Part shown: one piece after another, positions 16,938 to 25,076 of the stretch
Layout of the letters: the number at the start of each line of letters is the position of its first letter
Position numbering within the stretch: position 1 is the first letter of the stretch
Source: Rhodothermaceae bacterium
GTDB lineage: Bacteria; Bacteroidota; Rhodothermia; Balneolales; Cyclonatronaceae
Assembly (NCBI GenBank): GCA_020201275.1
Contig: JAIVHB010000165.1
Location: 1 to 37,177 of the forward strand
DNA length: 37,177 bases
Direction: 5' to 3'
Notes under the pieces: generated by a model
Databases searched by the model: none
Told to the model about the DNA's origin: nothing
Seen by the model: the letters and a program-made list of their open reading frames with translations, nothing else
Made by a program: the position numbers and the translations under genes

Positions 16938-18908
16938 GGCGAAGTGATTCAGGAGGGGCAGCATGGGGGTCTTCCGAACGGGCTGAAACATGAACAGATC
17001 CGGGCCGGCCTGCAGATCAGCTATCCCGATTACGATACCGACAGCCGGTACTCGGTGAGTTATTACGGGCTCGATCTTGAAATTTTCCCACCCACAAAAC
17101 GTATTTCCGGTTCCGCGCATCTCCGGCTGGTTGCCGGCGAATCGATTTCGGATGTCCGGATTGACCTGAATCCTGCCCTGGAGATCGATTCCATTCTAAC
17201 TGGCAGTGGTACAAAGGCCGTTTTTGACCGCAGCACAGGGACTGCCCCCTGGGTGGTCGGAATAGCGCTGGACCGGGAATTTACTGACGGTGAGCTCATC
17301 GACCTGTACATCCACTACAATGGCAGCCCGGAAGAGTCGGGCTTCGGCAGTTTCACGTTTTCGAGCGCGGGGGGCCAGCCCGCCATCTGGAGCCTGAGCC
17401 AGCCCTATGGTGCACGCGACTGGTTTCCCGTGAAGCAGGATCCTGCCGATAAGGCCGATTCGGCCGATGTGATTATCACCGTTCCGGAGCCGCTGAAAGT
17501 GGGATCGAACGGCACCCTGCTGTCGGTGACCGGGCTCGAAGGCGACCGCAGCCGCTGGCACTGGAGTACCCGTTACCCCATCTCCTACTACCTGATTTCG
17601 GTGGCCATCGCCGATTACCAGGAGTTCACCCAGTGGTTCCGCTACGCTCCGGGCGATTCCATGCCGGTTGTCAACTATATATATCCCAACGCCGACATCG
17701 AAGCTGCACGGCAGCAGACGTCTGTAACCATCACCCTGCTGGAGGCTTTTTCTGAATTGTTCGGACTCTACCCGTTCATTGATGAAAAATACGGACATGC
17801 CCAGTTCGGCTGGAGGGGTGGCATGGAGCATCAGACCATGAGTTCGATGGTCAATTTCAACCGGGGGCTGATTGCCCACGAGCTGGCCCACCAGTGGTTC
17901 GGCAACACCATCACCTGCGAAAGCTGGCACCATATCTGGCTCAATGAAGGATTTGCCACCTTTCTGGAGGGCATCACAATTGAGGTGCTCGACGGTGACA
18001 ATGCCTACCGGAACTGGCGGTCTGACCAGACCAACCTGATTACATCGGAACCCGGAGGCAGCCTGATCGTACCTGACGAATTTGTAGATCCCGGCGATGC
18101 ATCGGCCAGTATCAGCCGCATTTTCAACTACCGCCTGAGTTATGTGAAGGGGGCCATGGTGCTGCATATGCTCCGGTATGAGCTTGGGGATGAGGCCTTT
18201 TTCGGGGCCATCCGTTCCTATTTGGACGGGCCGCTCCGTTTTGACTCGGCAACCACCAGTCATTTCATGGAGGCCCTCGAAAACCATCTCGGAACCGGCC
18301 TTCAGCCATTCTTCGATCAGTGGGTTTACGGCGAGGGGTATCCGGAGTGGATTATCAGGTATGCCATACAGCCGATTGGCGGCATGTACCGCACCTGGAT
18401 GCGCTTTTCGCAGGAGCAGTCGCACCCGTCCGTTCCGTTCTTCGAACAGACCCTGCAAATCAGGCTCACCGGCGGTGACTCCGATACGCTGATCACAGTA
18501 AGGCCGGAATCCAACCACTACGAGTTTGAAATTGATCTCCCCTTCCGTCCCGGAATCCCCGAACCCGACCCGGGACGGAACCTGATTATTGGCCGTTCTG
18601 ATGTGATTCAGGTGAATTACAATAGCCGGGAAGCCCTTTTGCCGGAAAGATCGCGGCTGAACAGCAACTATCCCAACCCGTTCAATCCCGAAACCATCAT
18701 CCCGTTCGAGCTGGCAAGGTCCGGCGAGGTTCTGATTGATGTATTCGATGCTCAGGGCAGAAAAATCGCAACTCTTATAAACGGGAGCCTGCCCTCCGGC
18801 TACCACGAAACCCGCTGGAACGGATCCGGTGCCGCCAGCGGCATCTATCTGGTACAGCTACGTACGGATGATGCGCTGGATGTGATAAAAATTGTGCTTA
18901 TTAAGTAA
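16932..18908 (+). CDS. M1 family aminopeptidase with T9SS sorting tail, N-terminus missing
   Basis: Zinc aminopeptidase predicted to be secreted or cell-surface. Seen: an N-terminal beta domain, the substrate-binding motif GGMEH (296-300), the zinc motif HELAH (316-320) with the third ligand Glu339 in WLNEGFATF, and a helical C-terminal domain. A C-terminal type IX secretion sorting domain (about 577-658) contains NYPNPFNPETIIPFEL and ends GIYLVQLRTDD...IKIVLIK. Such a cargo protein needs a Sec signal peptide, but none is present: the frame opens at a TTG within a 16-bp repeat, directly at what looks like the mature N-terminus (EVIQEGQHGG...). The promoter, start and signal peptide therefore seem to be lost or displaced. 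The catalytic residues are intact. Confidence 0.88.
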   Translation: MNGEVIQEGQHGGLPNGLKHEQIRAGLQISYPDYDTDSRYSVSYYGLDLEIFPPTKRISGSAHLRLVAGESISDVRIDLNPALEIDSILTGSGTKAVFDRSTGTAPWVVGIALDREFTDGELIDLYIHYNGSPEESGFGSFTFSSAGGQPAIWSLSQPYGARDWFPVKQDPADKADSADVIITVPEPLKVGSNGTLLSVTGLEGDRSRWHWSTRYPISYYLISVAIADYQEFTQWFRYAPGDSMPVVNYIYPNADIEAARQQTSVTITLLEAFSELFGLYPFIDEKYGHAQFGWRGGMEHQTMSSMVNFNRGLIAHELAHQWFGNTITCESWHHIWLNEGFATFLEGITIEVLDGDNAYRNWRSDQTNLITSEPGGSLIVPDEFVDPGDASASISRIFNYRLSYVKGAMVLHMLRYELGDEAFFGAIRSYLDGPLRFDSATTSHFMEALENHLGTGLQPFFDQWVYGEGYPEWIIRYAIQPIGGMYRTWMRFSQEQSHPSVPFFEQTLQIRLTGGDSDTLITVRPESNHYEFEIDLPFRPGIPEPDPGRNLIIGRSDVIQVNYNSREALLPERSRLNSNYPNPFNPETIIPFELARSGEVLIDVFDAQGRKIATLINGSLPSGYHETRWNGSGAASGIYLVQLRTDDALDVIKIVLIK

Positions 18909-18916
18909 CAAAACAA

Positions 18917-19184
18917 CGTCATGCAGAGCGCAAGCCTGCGCACGTCCTGAGCGCAGTCCTGAGCGCAGCGGAGCGGAGTCGAAGGGCGAAGCTGTGTGAA
19001 GTCGAAGCACGTGGGGGCTTTTTTAAAAAGCCCCCGGAAGGCGCCTAAGGGCTATATGCACCCGCGCAGTGCTGCCGCACTGCACACATGGTTCGACTTC
19101 AGCCCTCGCCGTGCTAGGGCTTGCGCCCTTCGACATCGGCTTTCGCTTCACTCAGCCTGCGCTCAGGCCATGCTCACCATGACG
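18917..19184. repeat. 268 bp nested palindromic intergenic repeat element
   Basis: The outer ends CGTCATGCAGAGC (18917-18929) and 19172-19184 pair at 11 of 13 positions. Inside are perfect nested inverted repeats: CCTGAGCGCAG (18946-18956, duplicated at 18958-18968) with 19157-19167; GTCGAAGGGCG (18978-18988) with 19124-19134; GAAGTCGAA (18998-19006) with 19092-19100. Two apical hairpins follow: GGGGGCTTTTT with AAAAAGCCCCC (19013-19035, one-base loop), and GCAGTGC/GCACTGC (19066-19083). The left arm has a perfect 12-bp tandem duplication (TCCTGAGCGCAG, 18945-18968). The layout folds like a two-armed cloverleaf. The words resemble the GTCATGCTGAGCG...GTCGAAG intergenic repeats seen in Bacteroidota and relatives. 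It fills most of the 434 bp gap between the aminopeptidase and ahcY; the first apical hairpin could also act as a terminator. Confidence 0.8.
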
Positions 19185-19280
19185 GAGGAGAAATTGGAAT
19201 GAAGCCGGGGCTGGAGTTGTTACACCTTACTGCCCAACAATGACGTGCTTCACAATTGGACGGCACGCATTACATCCAAA

Positions 19281-19311
19281 TTGAATCTCGCAATTTTTCA
19301 GCGTATTTTTC
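19281..19311 (+). promoter_or_regulatory. Candidate Bacteroidota-type promoter of ahcY
   Basis: TTG at 19281-19283 is followed after 20 bases by TATTTTTC at 19304-19311, close to the TTTG-N19-21-TAnnTTTG pattern of Bacteroidota primary promoters (one mismatch in the -7 element). It lies 31 bases upstream of the ahcY ATG, leaving a short leader. No SAH riboswitch consensus was recognised in the leader. Confidence 0.4.
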
Positions 19312-19342
19312 AAAATTATAATTATCAATAATCTTAGGCTAC

Positions 19343-20644
19343 ATGAGCACTGTTAAAGAAAAACTATCTTACAAAGTAAAAGACATTTCACTGGCCGACT
19401 ACGGCCGCAAGGAGATTCGTCTGGCCGAGGCTGAAATGCCCGGACTGATGGCCCTGCGCGAGGAATTCGGCTCGAAAAAGCCCCTCAAGGGAGCACGTAT
19501 TTCCGGCTGCCTCCACATGACTATACAGACAGCTGTACTCATCGAAACCCTGGTCGAACTCGGGGCCGATGTACAGTGGAGTTCCTGCAACATCTACTCC
19601 ACTCAGGATCACGCCGCGGCGGCAATCGCCAAAGCCGGCATACCGGTCTACGCTTGGAAAGGGATGACCGAAGAGGAGTACGAGTGGTGCATAGAGCAGA
19701 CCGTTTTCTTCCCCGACGGCGAGCCCCTGAATATGATCCTTGACGATGGGGGCGACCTCACCAATGTGGTTCTCGACAACTATCCCGAGCTTACCGCGAA
19801 CATCCGGGGGATCTCTGAGGAGACCACAACCGGGGTTCTCCGCTTGTACGAGCGTATGAAGAAAGGAACGCTCACCATTCCCGCCATCAACGTTAACGAT
19901 TCGGTCACGAAATCTAAATTCGACAACAAATACGGCTGCAAGGAGTCCTGCGTGGATGCCATCCGCCGGGCAACCGACGTGATGATGGCCGGCAAGGTGG
20001 CTGTGGTTGCTGGCTATGGTGATGTGGGCAAAGGATCGGCCGCATCCCTCCGCGGTGCCGGCGCACGTGTTATCGTAACCGAGATCGATCCCATCTGCGC
20101 GCTTCAGGCTGCCATGGACGGCTATGAAGTGAAAAAAATGATCGATGCCGTTCAGGAAGCCGACATTGTGGTAACCGCTACCGGTAACAAGGATATCCTT
20201 ACATCACGCCACTTCCAGGTGATGAAAGATAAAGCCATTGTGGGCAACATCGGCCACTTCGACAATGAGATTGATGTGCGCTGGCTTAAGGCCAATGCTA
20301 CCGAAGACAACATCAAGCCCCAGGTTGACCTCTATAAATTCGTAGACGGGCGTGAGATCATTCTGCTCTCGCAGGGCAGGCTTATGAACCTTGGCAACGC
20401 CACCGGCCATCCCAGCTTTGTGATGAGCAACAGCTTCACTAATCAGACCCTGGCGCAGATGGCGCTCTGGAATGATGAATTTGAAGTTGGTGTACACGTT
20501 CTGCCGAAGCATCTGGATGAAAAAGTGGCCCGGCTCCACCTGCATAAAATCGGCGTTGAACTCGACGAACTCAGTAACGAGCAGGCAGACTATATCGGGG
20601 TACCGAAAGAAGGTCCTTTCAAATCGGACATGTACCGGTACTGA
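19343..20644 (+). CDS. ahcY: S-adenosyl-L-homocysteine hydrolase
   Basis: Cytoplasmic NAD-dependent enzyme that splits S-adenosylhomocysteine into adenosine and homocysteine, relieving product inhibition of methyltransferases. Seen: the substrate-binding [14 protein letters not shown] and [17 protein letters not shown] regions, [17 protein letters not shown], the NAD-binding [12 protein letters not shown] motif, [25 protein letters not shown], and the C-terminal KSDMYRY tail that contributes to the neighbouring subunit's NAD site. Length 433 residues, normal for the form without the 40-residue insert. It begins after a promoter-like sequence and ends before a strong terminator, so it is a single-gene transcript. 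Highly conserved and apparently intact. Confidence 0.98.
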   Translation: MSTVKEKLSYKVKDISLADYGRKEIRLAEAEMPGLMALREEFGSKKPLKGARISGCLHMTIQTAVLIETLVELGADVQWSSCNIYSTQDHAAAAIAKAGIPVYAWKGMTEEEYEWCIEQTVFFPDGEPLNMILDDGGDLTNVVLDNYPELTANIRGISEETTTGVLRLYERMKKGTLTIPAINVNDSVTKSKFDNKYGCKESCVDAIRRATDVMMAGKVAVVAGYGDVGKGSAASLRGAGARVIVTEIDPICALQAAMDGYEVKKMIDAVQEADIVVTATGNKDILTSRHFQVMKDKAIVGNIGHFDNEIDVRWLKANATEDNIKPQVDLYKFVDGREIILLSQGRLMNLGNATGHPSFVMSNSFTNQTLAQMALWNDEFEVGVHVLPKHLDEKVARLHLHKIGVELDELSNEQADYIGVPKEGPFKSDMYRY

Positions 20645-20656
20645 TCACCGTTAAAA

Positions 20657-20684
20657 GCCGGCACATTTGTGCCGGCTTTTTTTT
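20657..20684 (+). terminator. Rho-independent terminator of ahcY
   Basis: A perfect 9-bp GC-rich stem GCCGGCACA/TGTGCCGGC (20657-20665 and 20668-20676) with a TT loop is followed by eight T. Four A bases precede the stem, so it could also work weakly on the minus strand. It lies 13 bases after the ahcY stop codon. Confidence 0.93.
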
Positions 20685-21061
20685 CTTTTAAAAAACAGAA
20701 AGGCTTTAAGGCAACTTCCCCTTACCGGATTTAAGCCCGCATTGCAGTCTGAAACCCGTGTTGCCCAAAACCTTCCTGATAACCGTTCTCCATATTCCCA
20801 TACTTACTATCGCATACGTATTTGTTCTACTATCATGTTTACCCAATCCCCCGGGAGAACGGTTTTAAGTGTGAACTTTCAGATTTTCGTGAATCTCTTA
20901 CCCTTTTAATCGATTAACCGGGCCAAAGCAGCTCATTAAAATTTATTTATATTTCTGATTCTACCTCAGCCGGTTGCCCGTTTTCAGTATCAAATTTAGC
21001 TTGCCAGGCTGTCATCCTTATTAAAATCAGACAGTAAGAGTTTGCATAGTGAAGATTACAT
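20685..21061. other. Intergenic region, no gene recognised
   Basis: This 377 bp gap between the ahcY terminator and the first ECF sigma gene holds no convincing coding sequence. An 80-codon open frame at 20667-20909 overlaps the terminator and has no recognisable features. The region should contain the promoter of the ECF/kinase module; AT-rich stretches around 20935-20960 and 21015-21060 are candidates, but no clear consensus was found. Confidence 0.5.
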
Positions 21062-21610
21062 TTGACTGATTCAACCAATAAGAACCACCCCCGGAACGAG
21101 TCCTACCATGGTGTTGATGAACTCTTGCCCGAGATGTACGATATTCTCCGGAGCAAGGCGCATCTGCACCGTATGAAACTCGGCGGCGAGATTACATTAA
21201 ACACCACCGAGGTTGTGCACGAAGCCTATGAGAAGCTGGTAAATGGCAAAGACAAACCATTTTGGAATGACCGTGCCCACTTTCTCCGGATTGCCGCCCG
21301 TACCATGCGGTTCATTTTGATCGACTATATCAGAACCCGCGACCGGGACAAGCGGGGTGGTAAACTCAAAGATCTTACGCTGAACGAGACCTCGGGCCAG
21401 CATCTTGTTGCGGGCAATGAATCGCTGTTCAGCCTTCACGAAGCACTGGGTAAACTGGAAGCCATCAGTCCGCGGCATGTGGCTGTTGTGGAGTGCCGGT
21501 TTTTTGCAGGTTATTCCATCGAGGAAACATCGGAGGCACTGAATATTTCGCCCGCTACGGTAAAACGCGACTGGACCCTGGCCCGGACGTGGCTGTATAA
21601 AAATTTGTGA
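21062..21610 (+). CDS. ECF-type RNA polymerase sigma factor (TIGR02999-like)
   Basis: Sigma-70 ECF subfamily factor of 182 residues that should direct RNA polymerase to a private promoter set. Seen: region 2 (DELLPEMYDILRSKAH; LNTTEVVHEAYEKLV; HFLRIAARTMRFILIDYIR) and region 4 ([37 protein letters not shown]). In region 2.2, Thr48-Thr49 stand where ordinary ECF sigmas carry acidic residues (DAEDLVQE-type). No anti-sigma factor gene is adjacent; instead a Ser/Thr kinase gene starts 43 bases downstream on the same strand. The annotated start is TTG at 21062, as no ATG exists before region 2, and no strong ribosome-binding site is seen. Probably the first gene of a two-gene operon. Confidence 0.9.
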   Translation: MTDSTNKNHPRNESYHGVDELLPEMYDILRSKAHLHRMKLGGEITLNTTEVVHEAYEKLVNGKDKPFWNDRAHFLRIAARTMRFILIDYIRTRDRDKRGGKLKDLTLNETSGQHLVAGNESLFSLHEALGKLEAISPRHVAVVECRFFAGYSIEETSEALNISPATVKRDWTLARTWLYKNL

Positions 21611-21653
21611 TTGTGGAGTTGCACACTCCAATACGTATTATGCGGGAGCAGGT

Positions 21654-23816
21654 ATGAACCCAAAACAGTGGGAACAATTCGAAGCACTGTACATCGAACT
21701 GCATCAGCAGCCCGAAGCGCAGCGGCAGAGTTACATCGTTCAATTAAAAATTGATGATGAGGTCAAAGACCTGCTGATGGCAAGTCTGGAGGATACAGAC
21801 AAATCGGAACAGTTTTTTGACTCTCTTCGGGGAGTGGCCGATGATATTCTCAATGAGAAGGCCCTTGAATTTGAACGTCCACCCGAAAAAATCGGCGCTT
21901 ACAAGATCGCCCATAAAATCGGGCGGGGCGGTTTCAGTTCCGTCTATCTGGCAACGCGCGACAACGATTTCAGCGTAAAAATACTGCACCGCGGCCTCGA
22001 GGGCAGTTCCGCCCTGAATCGGTTTTATTCGGAACGCAGCATTCTCGCTTCACTGAATCATCCCAATATTGCCACACTGTACGATGGAGGGGTAACCGAC
22101 GACGGTCGCCCCTATCTTTTCATGGAGTATATCGACGGGGTGCATATTGACCAGTACTGTGCAGCCAACAACCTGCACCTGGAACAGCGGCTGCATTTAT
22201 TCCTCCTCATTTGCGAAACCATCAGCTATGCCCACCGCAACCTGGTTATTCATCGCGATATCAAGCCGTCGAACATTCTGGTCGACAATAACGGCCGCGT
22301 TAAGCTGCTCGATTTTGGTATTGCCAAGCTATTGGATAACAATGATATAGAAGCCGACCTCCACGAAACCCGGCTCGGTACCAGGGTTATGACCCCGATG
22401 TTTTCCAGCCCGGAACAGATAAGATCGGGGTCGATTACCACCGCAAGCGATGTGTACCAGCTCGGGTTGCTGCTCTACCGGATGCTCACCGGAGGATTTC
22501 CCTACAACCGGAATACCACAAACCGGTACGATCTGGAGCAATCCATTCTGAATGATGATCCTGTACTGCCCACATCGCAGCCGGAATCTGAAGGCTTTAT
22601 CGGGTCACGGTTGTTACGTGGTGACCTTGAACACATCATTATGATGGCCCTCGAAAAAGATCCATCAAGGCGATACGGATCTGTTTCTGAACTGGCCGAT
22701 GACGTTAAGCGGCACCTTGACGGTCATCCGGTCAAAGCAGTAAAACCGTCGCTGGGTTACAGGAGCAACCGTTTTATCAGGCGTCATAAGACCTGGGCCA
22801 TACCCACGCTGGCACTGATCGTGCTGTTGCTGGGCAGCTCTATCGGCCTGTTGTACCAGTCGCACATCATTAAACAGGAGCGTGATATTGCCCTGGCACT
22901 TGAACGCCTGTCGAGCGAAGAGGCAGCCAAGGCGGAAGAACTGTCAGAATATCTGATTGAATTGTTCCGGGTTAACGATCCGACCCGGGGCGACGCACAG
23001 GATTTAACCGCCCGAGAATTGCTTGACAGGGGAGCCGGATCGCTGAGTAATCGTTTCCCGGATGAACCGGAAATCCAGGCCCTGTTTGGCGAAACCCTTG
23101 GTCGGATTTATATGAATATCGGGCTGTTCGATCAGAGCCGTGAGCTGCTTGAGAATGCGAATGAAATAAGAAAAGAACTGGACGATCAGGTTGCACTGGC
23201 CAGATCGCATAATTACCTGGGCAGCATGTACAATATGAGCAGAAACTACCTGCTGGCATCTGAAAACTTTAAAAACGGCCTCAATCTCCTGGATACCAAT
23301 GAGTCGGTTGATGAAGAACTTTATATAAACCTGCTCGCCGGGTATGCCTCCTCGCTTCGTGAAGGCGGAAGTCCTGATTCGGCTGCCATATTCATGGACA
23401 GGGCCTATTCTTTGGGAAATAATGTGTATGAAGCGTCAGACCGGCGCATGCTCAGGCTCAAGGCCGAGTATGCTTTCATTCTGAGGGGATTGGATCGCCT
23501 TGATGAGGCTGAAGAAATCTACCGGGAGGTGTTATTGGCTATCACCGTTCCTGAAGTAACTGATTCACTTACTGCAGCCTCAATCATGAATAACCTGGCG
23601 TACCTGCTCAGGTTGCGGGAGCGCTATGACGAAGCCGCCGATTTATACAGGGTATCCCTCGCTCTTCATGAAGGTATTTATGGTAACAACCATCCTCAGA
23701 CCATCATGATAAACAACAACCTGGCAAATGCATACAATGTTACCGGGGCATACGACACCGCCGACAGCCTGTTCCTGGAATCACTCAGCCGATTCCATGT
23801 TAGTGGTGGCACATAA
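21654..23816 (+). CDS. Transmembrane Ser/Thr protein kinase with TPR domain, 3' end frameshifted
   Basis: PknB-like membrane kinase. Seen: an acidic N-terminal helical region (1-75); the kinase domain at about 80-355 with glycine loop GRGGFSSVYLA, Lys109 in FSVKIL, catalytic HRDIKPSN (Asp202), DFG (Asp220) and SSPEQ; one membrane segment (381-401); then a TPR region (from about 420 to the end) expected to be periplasmic. The beta2-beta3 loop is about five residues shorter than in the second kinase of this window, but the lysine is present. The last TPR unit breaks off after LFLESLSRFH: the frame ends in VSGGT at 23816, while TPR-like coding continues in the next frame to 24024. It is co-directional with the ECF sigma gene 43 bases upstream, its probable substrate. 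Confidence 0.9.
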   Translation: MNPKQWEQFEALYIELHQQPEAQRQSYIVQLKIDDEVKDLLMASLEDTDKSEQFFDSLRGVADDILNEKALEFERPPEKIGAYKIAHKIGRGGFSSVYLATRDNDFSVKILHRGLEGSSALNRFYSERSILASLNHPNIATLYDGGVTDDGRPYLFMEYIDGVHIDQYCAANNLHLEQRLHLFLLICETISYAHRNLVIHRDIKPSNILVDNNGRVKLLDFGIAKLLDNNDIEADLHETRLGTRVMTPMFSSPEQIRSGSITTASDVYQLGLLLYRMLTGGFPYNRNTTNRYDLEQSILNDDPVLPTSQPESEGFIGSRLLRGDLEHIIMMALEKDPSRRYGSVSELADDVKRHLDGHPVKAVKPSLGYRSNRFIRRHKTWAIPTLALIVLLLGSSIGLLYQSHIIKQERDIALALERLSSEEAAKAEELSEYLIELFRVNDPTRGDAQDLTARELLDRGAGSLSNRFPDEPEIQALFGETLGRIYMNIGLFDQSRELLENANEIRKELDDQVALARSHNYLGSMYNMSRNYLLASENFKNGLNLLDTNESVDEELYINLLAGYASSLREGGSPDSAAIFMDRAYSLGNNVYEASDRRMLRLKAEYAFILRGLDRLDEAEEIYREVLLAITVPEVTDSLTAASIMNNLAYLLRLRERYDEAADLYRVSLALHEGIYGNNHPQTIMINNNLANAYNVTGAYDTADSLFLESLSRFHVSGGT

Positions 23817-24024
23817 CATCTATGTAATCGCCCTTGGAGAAGACCATGAATGGACGACAGGTTTACTGATTGAGCGCGCACGTACACTTGCCGAAATGAA
23901 GCGTACTTCGGATATAAAACCCCTGCTAACCCGGGTAATCCGGTTAACTGAAGCCCGTTATGGCACCGATCATGATAACATCCGCAATGCCGGTGAAATT
24001 ATGGCTGAGTTCAATGTTGAATGA
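23798..24024 (+). pseudogene. Out-of-frame 3' remnant of the TPR kinase
   Basis: In the frame one base ahead of the kinase, coding resumes with VVAHNIYVIALGEDHEWTT and continues through LLTRVIRLTEARYGTDHDNI to a TGA at 24022-24024. GEDH and GTDH are the inter-repeat motifs of TPR units in this kinase family (compare YGNNHPQT in the main frame), so this is the missing C-terminus and not a separate gene. The spacing between the last YGNNH and LGEDH is about 50 residues against a usual 42, so more than a single-base change, such as an indel plus rearrangement, may be involved. Confidence 0.7.
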
Positions 24025-24032
24025 ACGAATAT

Positions 24033-24060
24033 TCATTATAAGATTGTCATTTTATAATGA
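24033..24060. terminator. AT-rich hairpin after the kinase gene
   Basis: A perfect 9-bp inverted repeat, TCATTATAA/TTATAATGA (24033-24041 and 24052-24060) with a 10-base loop, starts nine bases after the kinase remnant's stop codon. It lacks a GC-rich stem and a T-tract, so termination is uncertain. It could instead be a protein-binding palindrome or an mRNA-end stem. Confidence 0.4.
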
Positions 24061-24199
24061 TGATAGCGAAATGTGAACGTGCTTAACGGCAGCTGGAATA
24101 TGATCCTAATGCTATACAAAGTGGAGTTTTAAACAGGCGGATTATTACACGACCAGACATCTCACATGGTAATATCTGCTGGGTGATCAACGCGTGACA

Positions 24200-25060
24200 T
24201 CAGGAACTGAAAATTACGGTTCTTCGGCCGGTTACAATTATCCGCCGCTCTAGGTGGGCCTGTACCGCCCTCGAGAGAACGATCCTTTCAATATCCCGCC
24301 CGATCTGTTTGAGCTGATCTGACGTGCACTCATGATTCACCCTCTCCACATCCTGTTCGATGATGGGTCCCTCATCCAGGTCTTCGGTGGCGTAGTGCGC
24401 GGTGGCACCGATCATCTTCACACCCCGCTCGTAGGCCCGGCCATAGGGATTGCCACCCTGAAAAGCCGGCAGAAACGCATGGTGAATGTTGATTACCCGC
24501 CCTTCGTAATCTTTTACAAACCCGGGTGAAAGGATCTGCATATACCGTGCCAGCACCACCAGGTCTATATGATGCTGTTTCAACAGTGCCCTGACCTGTT
24601 CTTCCTGTTCCGCCTTGGTTCCGTTGTTCACCGGCAGATAGTGGAAGGGCACACGGAACTGACCCGCCACCTCTTCAAGCTGAGGATGGTTGCTGATGAT
24701 GAGCGGGATATCGCAGTCGAGCTCTCCCTCCTTCCATCTCAGCAGCAGGTCGTACAGGCAGTGAGATGTTTTTGAAACGAATACCGCCATCCGCTGCGTC
24801 CTGTCGGAATAGTGAACCGACCAGGTGAGGTCAAATGGTTTGCCGAAAGCATCAAAATCGTCCTCCAGCCTGCGCCGGGTTGTGGGGATGTCGTTCATGG
24901 CAAGCTTCATCCGCATGAAGTACTTCCCCGTCTCCAGATCGCTGTACTGCTGGCAACTCAGGATATTGAAGCCCTTTTCATAGAAAAAGGTGCTTATGGA
25001 AGATACAAGACCTTTGCGGTCGGCACATTGTATCAGAAAAATAATCGAAGGCTGGGACAT
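24200..25060 (-). CDS. purU: Formyltetrahydrofolate deformylase
   Basis: Hydrolyses 10-formyl-tetrahydrofolate to tetrahydrofolate and formate, balancing the one-carbon pool. Seen: an N-terminal ACT domain (residues about 5-75, IQCADRKGLVSSISTFFYEKG), the regulatory part of PurU, and a formyltransferase-fold catalytic domain with ARYMQILSP, the substrate/catalytic segment INIHHAFLPAFQGGNPY, and GATAHYATEDLDEGPIIEQD, which supply the Asn-His-Asp catalytic set. Length 286 residues, normal. It starts 16 bases after the stop of the sugar-dehydrogenase gene on the same strand, so the two are probably co-transcribed. Complete. Confidence 0.96.
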   Translation of the reverse strand: MSQPSIIFLIQCADRKGLVSSISTFFYEKGFNILSCQQYSDLETGKYFMRMKLAMNDIPTTRRRLEDDFDAFGKPFDLTWSVHYSDRTQRMAVFVSKTSHCLYDLLLRWKEGELDCDIPLIISNHPQLEEVAGQFRVPFHYLPVNNGTKAEQEEQVRALLKQHHIDLVVLARYMQILSPGFVKDYEGRVINIHHAFLPAFQGGNPYGRAYERGVKMIGATAHYATEDLDEGPIIEQDVERVNHECTSDQLKQIGRDIERIVLSRAVQAHLERRIIVTGRRTVIFSS

Positions 25061-25076
25061 CCGGGTATACTGTGAC

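Noticed and set aside
17196-18806. 536-codon open frame on the minus strand opposite the M1 aminopeptidase
   Set aside because: It lies entirely antisense to a gene with complete catalytic motifs and has no recognisable domain. High GC in the third codon position of the real gene creates such long shadows.
19080-19110. tRNA-like GGTTCGAC string
   Set aside because: It is one arm of the nested inverted repeat; no cloverleaf with acceptor stem, D-arm and anticodon arm could be formed around it.
18996-19202. 68-codon open frame inside the palindromic element
   Set aside because: Its codons consist of the inverted-repeat words; it has no start context and no protein features.
19185-19342. Possible SAH riboswitch upstream of ahcY
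   Set aside because: No match to the conserved SAH riboswitch core was seen, and the promoter-like sequence leaves a leader of only about 30 bases.
20667-20909. 80-codon open frame after ahcY
   Set aside because: It starts inside the terminator stem and shows no protein features.
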